A stretch of DNA of 64,000 nucleotides from Streptomyces gelaticus (GTDB taxonomy: Bacteria > Actinomycetota > Actinomycetes > Streptomycetales > Streptomycetaceae): positions 264,200-328,199 of the forward strand of contig NZ_BMTF01000008.1 of the NCBI RefSeq assembly GCF_014649535.1. Direction: 5' to 3'. Position 1 is the first letter of the stretch. Each line of letters starts with the position of its first letter. A program made the translations under genes and the position numbers. Shown here in pieces: positions 45,355 to 53,052 of this stretch. The notes below the pieces were generated by a model. That model saw only the letters and a program-made list of their open reading frames with translations, was not told the DNA's origin and did not search any database.

Positions 45355-45852
45355 AGGCTTGTACTCGGCGTGTGGGACGGCTACGGACCAGAGCAGGTCC
45401 CGCACCTTGATGCACTCGGCCACGGTGTCGCGGTCCTCGATGATCTCCGAGCCCAGGACTCTCCCCTCGGCGTCGAAGTGGCCGACTGCGAGCAGGCGGT
45501 CGTCGTACAGCCACCAGTCGTTGCCCGACACGGGGTACGTGACGCCTCCGGGCACCAGGTGCCGAGGAAGCCAGCGGATGTCCTCGCCGGCCTCGATGTT
45601 GAGATGGGTCAGCGAGTTCTCCCACTCGACGTATCGGGAGCGCGGTTCGCTGACCACCCGGACTCGGCGTACGGTCCTGCCCTCGCCGGTCACCCGCCGC
45701 ATGAGTGTCATCCACGGGTCGAGCCACGCATAGTCATCGGCTTCGCCCCTCCGCCATCGCGCGTACGGGGAGTCTTCGATGGGCGAGCCGTAATGCGTCG
45801 CGTTCGAAGCTGTTGAACAGCTCGTCACGCTGGGCGCTGGTGATCAGATCCA
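45355..45852 (-). pseudogene. Frameshifted DUF6879 gene
   Basis: The GTG at 45852 opens a frame reading LITSAQRDELFNSFERDA, the normal start of a DUF6879 protein. It then continues out of frame; from about 45800 the next frame gives YGSPIEDSPYARWRRGEADD and the family middle, including the WLYDDRLLAVGHF core. About 20-25 bases are missing at the junction compared with the intact paralog. At the 3' end (about 45355) the frame lacks the usual stop and runs on into unrelated codons. It sits behind the DUF397 operon. Confidence 0.75.
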
Positions 45853-45862
45853 CTGTTCTACC

Positions 45863-46198
45863 TCAGCCTAGGAGTTCGGGCACGTTGTGTTGCCAAGTGA
45901 AATGCAGGGCGTTGTGCTGTATCAGCAACTCGCTGAAGAACATGCGGTGTTGATCGTGCATGTGGCGGAGATCGACCTGTCCGAAGTTGCCGTAGTAGTG
46001 GGCCGGGCAGCCATGGCGGAGCTGGAGTACGCGACGCGAGCCCGAGGTGTCTGCTCGACCGCGTCCACCTGGGCCGGTGCACGGCGACCGATGGCCAGGG
46101 CAGTGTCGACACTTGCCGATGTAGGCGCTGCGCCCGACCGGATGCCAGCCTACGGGGCGCGCAGAGAAGCGACGAACCGCTCCCACGTGTCGTGACAC
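45863..46198 (-). CDS. Hypothetical protein with Cys/His motif
   Basis: A reading frame of 111 codons with the high GC third-position pattern of a real gene over most of its length. It contains C-x2-C-x4-H-type spacing (KCRHCPGHRSPC) and HGCPAHYYGN, suggesting zinc binding, and an acidic, His-rich end (LRHMHDQHRMFF). The GTG start at 46198 overlaps the upstream DUF397 gene by 49 bases and lacks a ribosome site, so the true start is unclear; GTG 46186 is possible. It ends 10 bases before the broken DUF6879 gene. No homolog function is recognised. Confidence 0.45.
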   Translation of the reverse strand: MSRHVGAVRRFSARPVGWHPVGRSAYIGKCRHCPGHRSPCTGPGGRGRADTSGSRRVLQLRHGCPAHYYGNFGQVDLRHMHDQHRMFFSELLIQHNALHFTWQHNVPELLG

Positions 46199-46341
46199 AC
46201 GGATATATGGGGTTCACGGGGCCGCTTGGAGTCCCGTACGTCGACTGCCGATCCCAGGTCCGCGACCTCGACGCACTCGCCGCCCGTGCCGTTGCTGTAG
46301 CTGCTCTTCCGCCACCGAGCGGGGGAGGGGAATCGGTTCAT
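46150..46341 (-). CDS. DUF397 protein
   Basis: A 63-aa protein of the DUF397 family with the conserved start (ARWRKSSYSNGTGGECVEVAD) and end (VRDSKRPREPHISV). These small proteins are always found next to XRE/DUF5753 regulators in streptomycetes and some modulate development. Its start overlaps the stop of the upstream regulator by four bases (ATGA), so the two are translated together. Part of the sets called abaA-like or bldB-linked modules in other loci; this is known for the family, not shown here. Confidence 0.92.
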   Translation of the reverse strand: MNRFPSPARWRKSSYSNGTGGECVEVADLGSAVDVRDSKRPREPHISVCHDTWERFVASLRAP

Positions 46342-47186
46342 CGGGAGTGCTCCTCAAGGATCTTGCGGATCAACGCGCTCGAACGCTCAGGGCCGAGGGC
46401 CAGAGCCCTGAGATGGTCGAACGCCTTGGTGTACAGGCTGACATCCGTGGCTCCTTCCAGATAGACCGAATCGGTCAGGCCTTCTCGGTAGACGACGTCC
46501 GGGTCCTCCTGCTCGGGGAATCCGAGAATCGTGAACGGGCCTGTCGCCGGGTAGGCGCCGGATTCATAGGGCAGAACCTGAACGGTGACGTTGCGCAACT
46601 CACAGAGCTCCCCGATGCGTTCGAGCTGCCCGACCATCACCGATCGGTTGCCGACGACGTGCCGTAGCGCGCTCTCGTGGATCACGGTCCAGAAGTCCGG
46701 GGGCGTCTCGGCGACGAGCAGTTGTTGCCTGCGCATGCGCACCTCGACCAGACGCCGGATCTCCTCGCGGGAGTGTTCGGCGGAAGCACGGCTCAGTTCC
46801 GTCGCGTACTCCGGCGTCTGGAGCAGCCCGGGAACGAACTCGCCCTGGTACCCGCGCAGTCCGGAAGCGGCCTGTTCCAGGCCCACGTACACGGAGAACC
46901 ACGAGGGGATGGCGTCGCCGTGGGCGTGCCACCACCCCTTGGTCTTGGAGTCCTTCGCGAGCGACCGCAACAGGGCCCGCAGTTCGGCCGAGGTGTTGTA
47001 GAAGCGGCAGAGCGCATCAACGTCCGACGGTTGCACACGACCTTGGCCGGTCTCCAGGCGATTGACCTTGGAACCGCTCCAGTCGAGTTCCTCGCCGACC
47101 TGGTTGCAGGTCAGGCCACTCTCCTCACGGAGCTTCTTCAGCTCGATCGCCAGACGTCGACGGCGGGCCGTGGGTGAACCGGCCAC
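46338..47186 (-). CDS. XRE-family regulator with DUF5753
   Basis: A 282-aa regulator. An N-terminal helix-turn-helix spans about residues 8-60 (RRRRLAIELKKLREESGL, then VGEELDWSGSKVNRLETG). The DUF5753 domain (about 100-280) has GLEQAASGLRGYQGEFVPGLLQTPEYA and the end EQEDPDVVYREGLTDSVY. The GTG at 47186 follows AGAGGT. It forms the standard pair with DUF397. Family members act in development, antibiotic control and abortive stress responses, usually with ligand unknown. Confidence 0.92.
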   Translation of the reverse strand: MAGSPTARRRRLAIELKKLREESGLTCNQVGEELDWSGSKVNRLETGQGRVQPSDVDALCRFYNTSAELRALLRSLAKDSKTKGWWHAHGDAIPSWFSVYVGLEQAASGLRGYQGEFVPGLLQTPEYATELSRASAEHSREEIRRLVEVRMRRQQLLVAETPPDFWTVIHESALRHVVGNRSVMVGQLERIGELCELRNVTVQVLPYESGAYPATGPFTILGFPEQEDPDVVYREGLTDSVYLEGATDVSLYTKAFDHLRALALGPERSSALIRKILEEHSR

Positions 47187-47389
47187 TTCAACACCTCTTT
47201 CGATAGCGGGAGTTACATCCCATCGGAAACGACGACGAAGGCCAATCACCCCAAAGAGGGAATCTCTCCGTGCACATTGCATATCGGGATGAGATGTTGG
47301 CATTCTCTGAGTCTGACCAACTGTGAGTCACGACTCCTTGCGGAAAGTGAGGTGTGCGATGGCTCGGGCGCGGCGAAAGGCGTGTGCTC

Positions 47390-48046
47390 GTGGCGAACGG
47401 GATCGACGGTTGCATGACGCGGAAGCCCTGGGAGTTGCCCTTCCTGGCGGAGCCCGAAGAGGTCGCTGCTCTGAGACGCGTCGTTCGGCTGCACCTGCGG
47501 TTGTGGGGTCTGTCGGACGTGGCCGATGCCGCCGAAATCTGCGTGAGCGAGCTGGCGGCGAATGTGATCAGGCACGTCGGCGCGGGGACGCCGAGCACGC
47601 TCGTGGTCGAGATGAATGGGACACGTCTACGGCTGGGACTCCGAGACCCGGATACCCGAGAGCTCCCGAGGGGCATGTCAGTTGGCTTGGATGCGGAGAC
47701 GGGACGCGGCCTGGCGCTGGTGGAAGCGGTTTCCGACCGATGGGGCGTCATCCTCGGGGCGGACTCGAAGCTCGTCTGGTGCGACCTGGCCACCCAACTC
47801 GCCTCACCTAACGGCCACGTCGACCAACCGTGGGTCACCAGGAGTGAGGCGTGTTTGACCCTCTACGGAGCGGGTGCGGCGACGATGGACCGCGCGCAGG
47901 GGAGAGCTGGATTTGCGGTCCAGCAGGAGACGGCGATCGCACTGATCGCTGATCTTTTGCACTGGCTCTGCGCGCACGGTTGCGACCCAGACGCGGCGCT
48001 CGACCGCGCCCAGATGCGCTTTGAATCAACCGTAACCGCAAGGTGA
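47390..48046 (+). CDS. RsbW-like anti-sigma/ATP-binding protein
   Basis: A 218-aa protein with a HATPase fold. The N box is EICVSELAANVIRHVG (about residues 50-65) and the G1 box TGRGLALVEAVSD (about 105-117). These single-domain kinases are frequent in streptomycetes next to XRE/DUF397 pairs and may phosphorylate anti-anti-sigma proteins. The GTG at 47390 has AAAGG 9 bases before it; GTG 47354 and ATG 47414 are also possible. It is divergent from the XRE gene (about 200 bases). Confidence 0.8.
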   Translation: MANGIDGCMTRKPWELPFLAEPEEVAALRRVVRLHLRLWGLSDVADAAEICVSELAANVIRHVGAGTPSTLVVEMNGTRLRLGLRDPDTRELPRGMSVGLDAETGRGLALVEAVSDRWGVILGADSKLVWCDLATQLASPNGHVDQPWVTRSEACLTLYGAGAATMDRAQGRAGFAVQQETAIALIADLLHWLCAHGCDPDAALDRAQMRFESTVTAR

Positions 48047-48197
48047 GTGACTGACAGTCACAAAACCGCTCATGGAACGCAATTGAGAGATTCTGAGTGC
48101 GAAGGGAGGGAGCCTTAGCTAGAGTGAACTCAGCAAGGGGCAACCTCTTGCGCGTTTTCTAGGGCCCAGCTCTAGGGAGAACAGAGGAGATTCACTC

Positions 48198-50156
48198 ATG
48201 GCTAGGCGTGTCCACGTGCCCCCGGAGGCTGTGGGAAACCTGATTCGCCAGGCGTACGAGGCAGGTGGTCGCTACCAGTGGGCCCGTGAAGCGTGGCGGA
48301 ATTCGGAAGAGAGCGGCGCTTCGGTCATCCACTTCGGAATCGAAGAGCAAGCGGCAGAGAGCCAGGGTGTGTTGCGCCGTACGATCATGGACGACGGTTC
48401 CGGGATGGCGCCTGATGACCTCCTGGTGTTCCTTTCGTCCTTTGGCGGCGGCGGGAAGCCGATTGGGGTCGATGGGAACTTTGGCCAAGGTTTCAAGTCG
48501 TCGGTGCTGCCATGGAACCCGTACGGCGTCGTGGTTATCAGCTACACCGAGACTGAGCCCGACGGCTACATGGTGTGGATTCGTCGTGAAGGTGACAGCT
48601 ATACATTCCGCGAGTGGGATGTGTACGCGGAGGACGGTGAGAGCTACCTTGGCCGACAGGACGTGGTTCCCCCGTACGAGGACGAAGAGCACGGCTGTCA
48701 CTGGGGTCGAATCAAACCTGATTGGATGACTCACGGGACCATCATGGTCCTTCTTGGGGCATCTGAGCGCAGTGATACCTGGATGGGCGACCCTGAGCCT
48801 GCGCGGAACGAAAGCGTGGACGGTCTCGTTCGATACTTGAACGGACGTTTGATGGACGTTCCTGTACGGGATAGCGGGAAACGAGTAGAGACCACGGTAG
48901 TTGATCTCTACCGAAAAGGGGAAACCGGCCGACGCGATACCAAGGACAAGACAGTTCGCTTGCCAGACGGCGGATCCGTGGTGTGGCGCCCTCGACGCGT
49001 CTACGGGATGCGGCATTACATCCCAGGTACTCCGTTGAGCGGAGAAGTGATTGTCGATGAACACGGGACCGTTGCTGAATGGTTCTACGTGGCGGAGCCT
49101 GATGCTCCTGTCAAGGGAACCAACGACTACATCGAGCAGCATCCGGTTGTCGTCGTCGACTACCAGGGCGAGGCCTACCACGCCGATCACAGCAAGAGTC
49201 GGTACCGGCAGTTTGGGATTACCGATGAGATCAAGGGCCGTACGTGGCTGATTCTCCGCCCCCCGGTCTTCAGTGACAACCGCCCGACGGAATGGGGTGT
49301 GTTGACTCAGGCATCGCGGCACATCCTCATGGCGAAGGGGGGCGCCGAGCTGCCGTGGGACGAGTGGGGGGACGCTTTCTTCGACAACTTCCCGGAGCAA
49401 CTGAAGCAGGCCCTGGAAGAAGCGCGCGCACAGGGCAGTTCCAGATCAGAGAGCTCGATGGGGAAGAACCTCTCGCGAATTCTTGATCGTCTCAACTCTC
49501 GATTCAAGGCTTCCCGCATGGTGACCACTGCCGCGGGCAATATCCTTGGCGTTCCTGCTGGCTCGGTAGTTGCTGTGGCGGGAAAGCGGCCACAGCAGGG
49601 CGGAGGCGTTCGTGGCACCAGTTCCGGCAAGAGCGATTCGCCGTCCAAGAGGATCCTGCTGCCGGCTCGCAGCGGTACCACGCCGGGAACCACTGCACTC
49701 ATGAGGGGTGGATACCCTGCCTTCGTGTGGGAGTCATTCGATCCCAAGGAGGCAAAATTCCTGGCCCGCTACGCCCAAAACGAGACGCAAGATGTCGACG
49801 GAGTTGAGCACCGCGGGGTCGTTCATCTCAATGCGACTCATCCGGTGTTTCAGCAGGAATTCAACTACTGGTCAGAGAACGTTTGGCCAAAGGCGACTGC
49901 GGAGAACGTCAGCAGATTGGTGCAGCGTGTCTACGGCGAGGAGGCTGTTGCACACGTCGTTCACGCACAAAGCCTGAACGGCACTCTGGTGGCCAGGACC
50001 GAGAATGGCGAAGCTGTAGCTATCGGCCGGGAGGATGTCAGTGAGCTGCTGACGCCGCAGGCCCTTTCTGCGGCCCTGCTGGGGCTCGTCAATGTGGAGC
50101 AGCGCATCCTCACCCAGGGTGGCGGGCTGTTCGGTAGTAGGTCCAACGCGCAGTAG
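48198..50156 (+). CDS. MORC/Hsp90-like GHKL ATPase, companion of the R-M-like locus
   Basis: A 652-aa protein with a GHKL ATPase domain at the start. The ADP-binding acid loop is DDGSGM (65-70) and the glycine-rich lid is GNFGQGFK (93-100). The helix before it lacks the canonical E-x3-N-x2-D of Hsp90 and MutL, so catalysis may differ. A long second half (about 200-650) is mixed with no assigned domain. It is read toward the methyltransferase genes and shares their 3' hairpin. GHKL ATPases with cytosine methylases are known from predicted restriction systems (MORC relatives). The ribosome site is GAGGAGA. GC is lower than most of the window. Confidence 0.75.
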   Translation: MARRVHVPPEAVGNLIRQAYEAGGRYQWAREAWRNSEESGASVIHFGIEEQAAESQGVLRRTIMDDGSGMAPDDLLVFLSSFGGGGKPIGVDGNFGQGFKSSVLPWNPYGVVVISYTETEPDGYMVWIRREGDSYTFREWDVYAEDGESYLGRQDVVPPYEDEEHGCHWGRIKPDWMTHGTIMVLLGASERSDTWMGDPEPARNESVDGLVRYLNGRLMDVPVRDSGKRVETTVVDLYRKGETGRRDTKDKTVRLPDGGSVVWRPRRVYGMRHYIPGTPLSGEVIVDEHGTVAEWFYVAEPDAPVKGTNDYIEQHPVVVVDYQGEAYHADHSKSRYRQFGITDEIKGRTWLILRPPVFSDNRPTEWGVLTQASRHILMAKGGAELPWDEWGDAFFDNFPEQLKQALEEARAQGSSRSESSMGKNLSRILDRLNSRFKASRMVTTAAGNILGVPAGSVVAVAGKRPQQGGGVRGTSSGKSDSPSKRILLPARSGTTPGTTALMRGGYPAFVWESFDPKEAKFLARYAQNETQDVDGVEHRGVVHLNATHPVFQQEFNYWSENVWPKATAENVSRLVQRVYGEEAVAHVVHAQSLNGTLVARTENGEAVAIGREDVSELLTPQALSAALLGLVNVEQRILTQGGGLFGSRSNAQ

Positions 50157-50161
50157 CAGAA

Positions 50162-50212
50162 TAACGAAAGGGTTCCGTCGCGCCGAGGTTGGGCGACGGA
50201 ACCCTTTCGTTA
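50162..50212. terminator. Long perfect terminator shared by two convergent genes
   Basis: A perfect 20-bp stem (TAACGAAAGGGTTCCGTCGC) with an 11-base loop. It terminates the GHKL gene on one side and the methyltransferase operon on the other; the methyltransferase stop codon lies in the right arm. Confidence 0.95.
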
Positions 50213-51499
50213 GCGGTGCAAAGACAAGTGCTTGTAGATGTGCTCTGCCAGCACTTTCGAAAGGCCAACTGGGACTGCATTTCCGATCTGTCGCGCAATT
50301 TGGACCTTGGATCCGCACCACTGGAATTCTTCATGGAATCCCTGGATCAATGCGGCCTCGTAGTGCGTGATCGGGCGATTCTCGGTGGGGTGCAGGTAGC
50401 GTCCCTTTTCTGGCTTGAAGAACTCGGTTCGAATCGTAACTGATGGAGAATCAATGCGAAGTCTCCCCATCACGTCACCAGATCCCTTGTTGTGACCATC
50501 CCAACTGGGGGTGGACAAGGGGGTGCGCTTTCCTTCTATGACCACCCACTTTTCCCTCAGGTCATTCCTGTTCCCGCCCGGCCCGATGGCGCCGTATCTA
50601 GCTATGGAAAGAGGCGTGGGATTTCGGCCAATGTGCAGATCACGTGTCCGATAGGTTCCTGGGACTACCTCTCCTAGGATTTTCACTTCCCTGTCGGGCA
50701 ACGATGTCGTTGAAATAGATGCAGTATTTTTGAAAATGCTTTCCACGCTGACCCAAGGTGCTCGCCCGAATGAGTCAAAGAGCTCGGGTTCCTTTTTTGG
50801 GTTCTTCTTTTCGTGGGTGGGTGTCGGGTGACTCAAGGGGGGCAGGCTCTTGTGTGTGGCAATCACAATAGCCCTTCTGCGTGCCTGGGGGACGCCGAAA
50901 TCTGCGGAGTTAAGAATTCCTTCAGTAAGATTGTAATTGCGAAGCAGGCCCCGCTGATTGGATCGCTGAAGGGCTTTATATTCTGGGGAATTAAAGAAGC
51001 GATCAACGTTCTCGATTACGAAAATTTTCGGCTTTAGTGCGGCAACAACCTTCACGTATTCGCGCCACAGTTTGTTTCGTGGATCCAGGGGATTCTCTTT
51101 TCCTAGTCCAGAAAAACCCTGGCAGGGCGGGCCGCCCAAGATGACATCGACGCGATCCTTGTAGGGCGTTGGATCCCACTCCTTGATGTCTCCCGGGAAA
51201 ACATCACCGTCGTTGGTGGTGCCTTCACCGAAATTGGCCGCATATGTTGAGGCTGCAGCTCTGTCGAACTCGACTGCAGCGATCGAACGGAAGGGGGAGC
51301 CGCCCCCAGGCGCGGGCTCGTACTCGTGGAATCCTTGCGTAAAGCCGCCGCAGCCGGCGAAGAGATCTACGACGTTGAACTCGGCTGTGGTACTGGCGGT
51401 CATGCCAGACAGAGTACAGACCTTGGCCGGATGGTGGCTGCCGGGTTTGGCTTGGATCGATGGCTCATCCGGCTGGTCTGGAGGGGCGTGCGTCATCAC
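50210..51499 (-). CDS. C5-cytosine DNA methyltransferase, second in the operon
   Basis: A 429-aa enzyme with the full motif set of C5 methylases: motif I DLFAGCGGFTQGF, motif IV GGPPCQGFS with catalytic Cys126, motif VI ENVD, motif VIII QARRRA and motif X IGNAVP. It transfers methyl from S-adenosylmethionine to cytosine in a specific site. The start GTG at 51499 overlaps the stop of the upstream methylase in a GTGA tetranucleotide; starts at 51496 and 51403 are alternatives. Codon use is more AT-rich than its neighbours, with GC near 50 percent in parts, a sign of transfer. Its target site cannot be told from sequence. Confidence 0.92.
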   Translation of the reverse strand: MMTHAPPDQPDEPSIQAKPGSHHPAKVCTLSGMTASTTAEFNVVDLFAGCGGFTQGFHEYEPAPGGGSPFRSIAAVEFDRAAASTYAANFGEGTTNDGDVFPGDIKEWDPTPYKDRVDVILGGPPCQGFSGLGKENPLDPRNKLWREYVKVVAALKPKIFVIENVDRFFNSPEYKALQRSNQRGLLRNYNLTEGILNSADFGVPQARRRAIVIATHKSLPPLSHPTPTHEKKNPKKEPELFDSFGRAPWVSVESIFKNTASISTTSLPDREVKILGEVVPGTYRTRDLHIGRNPTPLSIARYGAIGPGGNRNDLREKWVVIEGKRTPLSTPSWDGHNKGSGDVMGRLRIDSPSVTIRTEFFKPEKGRYLHPTENRPITHYEAALIQGFHEEFQWCGSKVQIARQIGNAVPVGLSKVLAEHIYKHLSLHR

Positions 51500-52506
51500 G
51501 TCGACTTGTCTGTGTGCGGGCCCAGCAAGGTGCTCATGATAGACGCTGCCACTGCGCGGGCCACGGGGGGCGGGAAGGCGTTGCCGATCTGCTTGTATCG
51601 GGCGGTTTTGCTACCTGTGAAGTGCCAGTCCGGGGGGAAGCCCTGGAGCATCGCGGCCTGTGCTGCCGTAAGCTTCGGGTAGCCTTTCCAGCCTCCTCGA
51701 CCCACGCCGTGCCGCAAGCGGAACTCGGGGCCGGGGGGGGCGAGTTCGAGGGCGTCGCCGTTCACGGCCAGCCTCGACCACGCCTGCTTGGCGCGATCGG
51801 GTCCGAGGTCACCGCCACCATGCTTCGTCGATCCACCCACAAGGGTGGGAGCTATGCCATTGGCGAGGCGAGCCCATTCCGATGCGCCGGACCATCCATT
51901 CGAAGCCATGGATTCTTCGAGTGTCTCGCCTACGGTTGGAGGCAGTTCCCAAAGGCGGATGGGCCATTGGAATGTTTGAATAATGTCTTCACGCAGGGCA
52001 ACTATTAACGCGCGCTTTCTCCGTTGGGGGACGCCGAAGTCCTGTGCGTCCAGGATCTGCATCTGCACCGCATAGCCCAATTCCGCGAGACGTTCAGTCA
52101 AGGCTTTCCGTGTGTAAGCAAATTTTGAACCCTTCGCCAGGGACGAGACGTTCTCAAGCATCACGGCTTTTGGGTGCAGAGCTTCAACTAGTCTGATGGC
52201 TTCAGGCAGCAGGTCCCTTGGGTCATCGGACCCCAGTTGATTGCCGGCCACTGAATACGGAGTGCAAGGAATTCCGCCTGCCAGAAGATCGGTATCGGTC
52301 GATGCGAGTTCTCGAACGGGATCGAATTCGCGAATGTCTTTTTCTATGACATTCCATTCCGGTCGATTGTGGCGAAGCGTTCTGCAGGCGTCGCTGTTGT
52401 ACTCGACGAGGGCCAGGTGTTGGAAACCAGCCTGCTCCAGTCCGATCGCTTGCCCTCCGGCTCCAGCGCAAATTTCCACCGACGTCAGAGCGTTCCTGTC
52501 CGTCAT
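51496..52506 (-). CDS. C5-cytosine DNA methyltransferase, first in the operon
   Basis: A 336-aa C5 methylase. Motif I is EICAGAGGQAIGLEQ, motif IV GGIPCTPYS with catalytic Cys81 (a P-C-T-P-Y form instead of the more usual P-P-C-Q), motif VI ENVSS, motif VIII QRRKRAL and motif X QIGNAFPP. It differs strongly from the downstream enzyme, so the two probably methylate different sites or strands. It is translated with the next gene (GTGA overlap) and follows vsr by 109 bases. The ATG at 52506 opens the motif I fold. Confidence 0.92.
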   Translation of the reverse strand: MTDRNALTSVEICAGAGGQAIGLEQAGFQHLALVEYNSDACRTLRHNRPEWNVIEKDIREFDPVRELASTDTDLLAGGIPCTPYSVAGNQLGSDDPRDLLPEAIRLVEALHPKAVMLENVSSLAKGSKFAYTRKALTERLAELGYAVQMQILDAQDFGVPQRRKRALIVALREDIIQTFQWPIRLWELPPTVGETLEESMASNGWSGASEWARLANGIAPTLVGGSTKHGGGDLGPDRAKQAWSRLAVNGDALELAPPGPEFRLRHGVGRGGWKGYPKLTAAQAAMLQGFPPDWHFTGSKTARYKQIGNAFPPPVARAVAASIMSTLLGPHTDKST

Positions 52507-52615
52507 GACGTTGCCTCCCCCACGTAGTCGACTTGCGGTCGAGGCTAGCGGGAGGGTCTGACAATCGTTCTGACCTGTGTGTTTGCTGTGCCATACGGAT
52601 GGCGTGGCCTCTATG

Positions 52616-53038
52616 TCACGGATTTCCCCGGGGGTTGACGATGGCAGTAATGCGTGCGGCTACGTCCTGAGGCGCCTCGTGTTCCCAGAAGCGCAGCACC
52701 GTCCACCCCTCCCTGATCAGATGCTCGTTCGTCTCCCGGTCCCGTGCCATGTTCCGTTCGAGCTTCACGCGCCACCACTCAGCGTTGGACTTCGGTTGCG
52801 TAGCATGAACAGGGCATCCGTGCCAGAAGCACCCGTCGATCATCACCGCCACCTTCGCCCGGGTGAAAGCGATGTCGATGGTCCGCCGGGACATACCCGG
52901 CACCCGCTCATTGATCCGGTAGCGGTAGCCGGAGGCGTGCAGCAACTTCCGGACCGCGACCTCCGGTTTGGTGTCGCGGCTCGCCTGTCTGCTCATTCGG
53001 GCGGAGACGCTGGGGGAGGAAGGCTTCGCAGTACTCAT
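52616..53038 (-). CDS. vsr: Very short patch repair endonuclease
   Basis: A 140-aa Vsr-type endonuclease. The catalytic Asp55 is in RRTIDIAFTRAKVAV, and the metal/zinc segment is DGCFWHGCPVH; the helix RQASRDTKPEVAVRKLLH precedes it. Vsr nicks at T:G mismatches left by deamination of methylcytosine in E. coli; within GHKL/Z1 operons it is proposed to act as the cutting enzyme. The start is ATG 53038 or GTG 53041, 14 bases after the Z1 gene, whose end supplies the ribosome site. It directly precedes the two methylase genes. Confidence 0.93.
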   Translation of the reverse strand: MSTAKPSSPSVSARMSRQASRDTKPEVAVRKLLHASGYRYRINERVPGMSRRTIDIAFTRAKVAVMIDGCFWHGCPVHATQPKSNAEWWRVKLERNMARDRETNEHLIREGWTVLRFWEHEAPQDVAARITAIVNPRGNP

Positions 53039-53052
53039 CACTGCCAAGTCTC

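Noticed and set aside
45887..46195. 102-codon plus-strand frame opposite the Cys/His protein
   Set aside because: The minus-strand frame shows better third-position GC and metal-type motifs, and this frame has no ribosome site.
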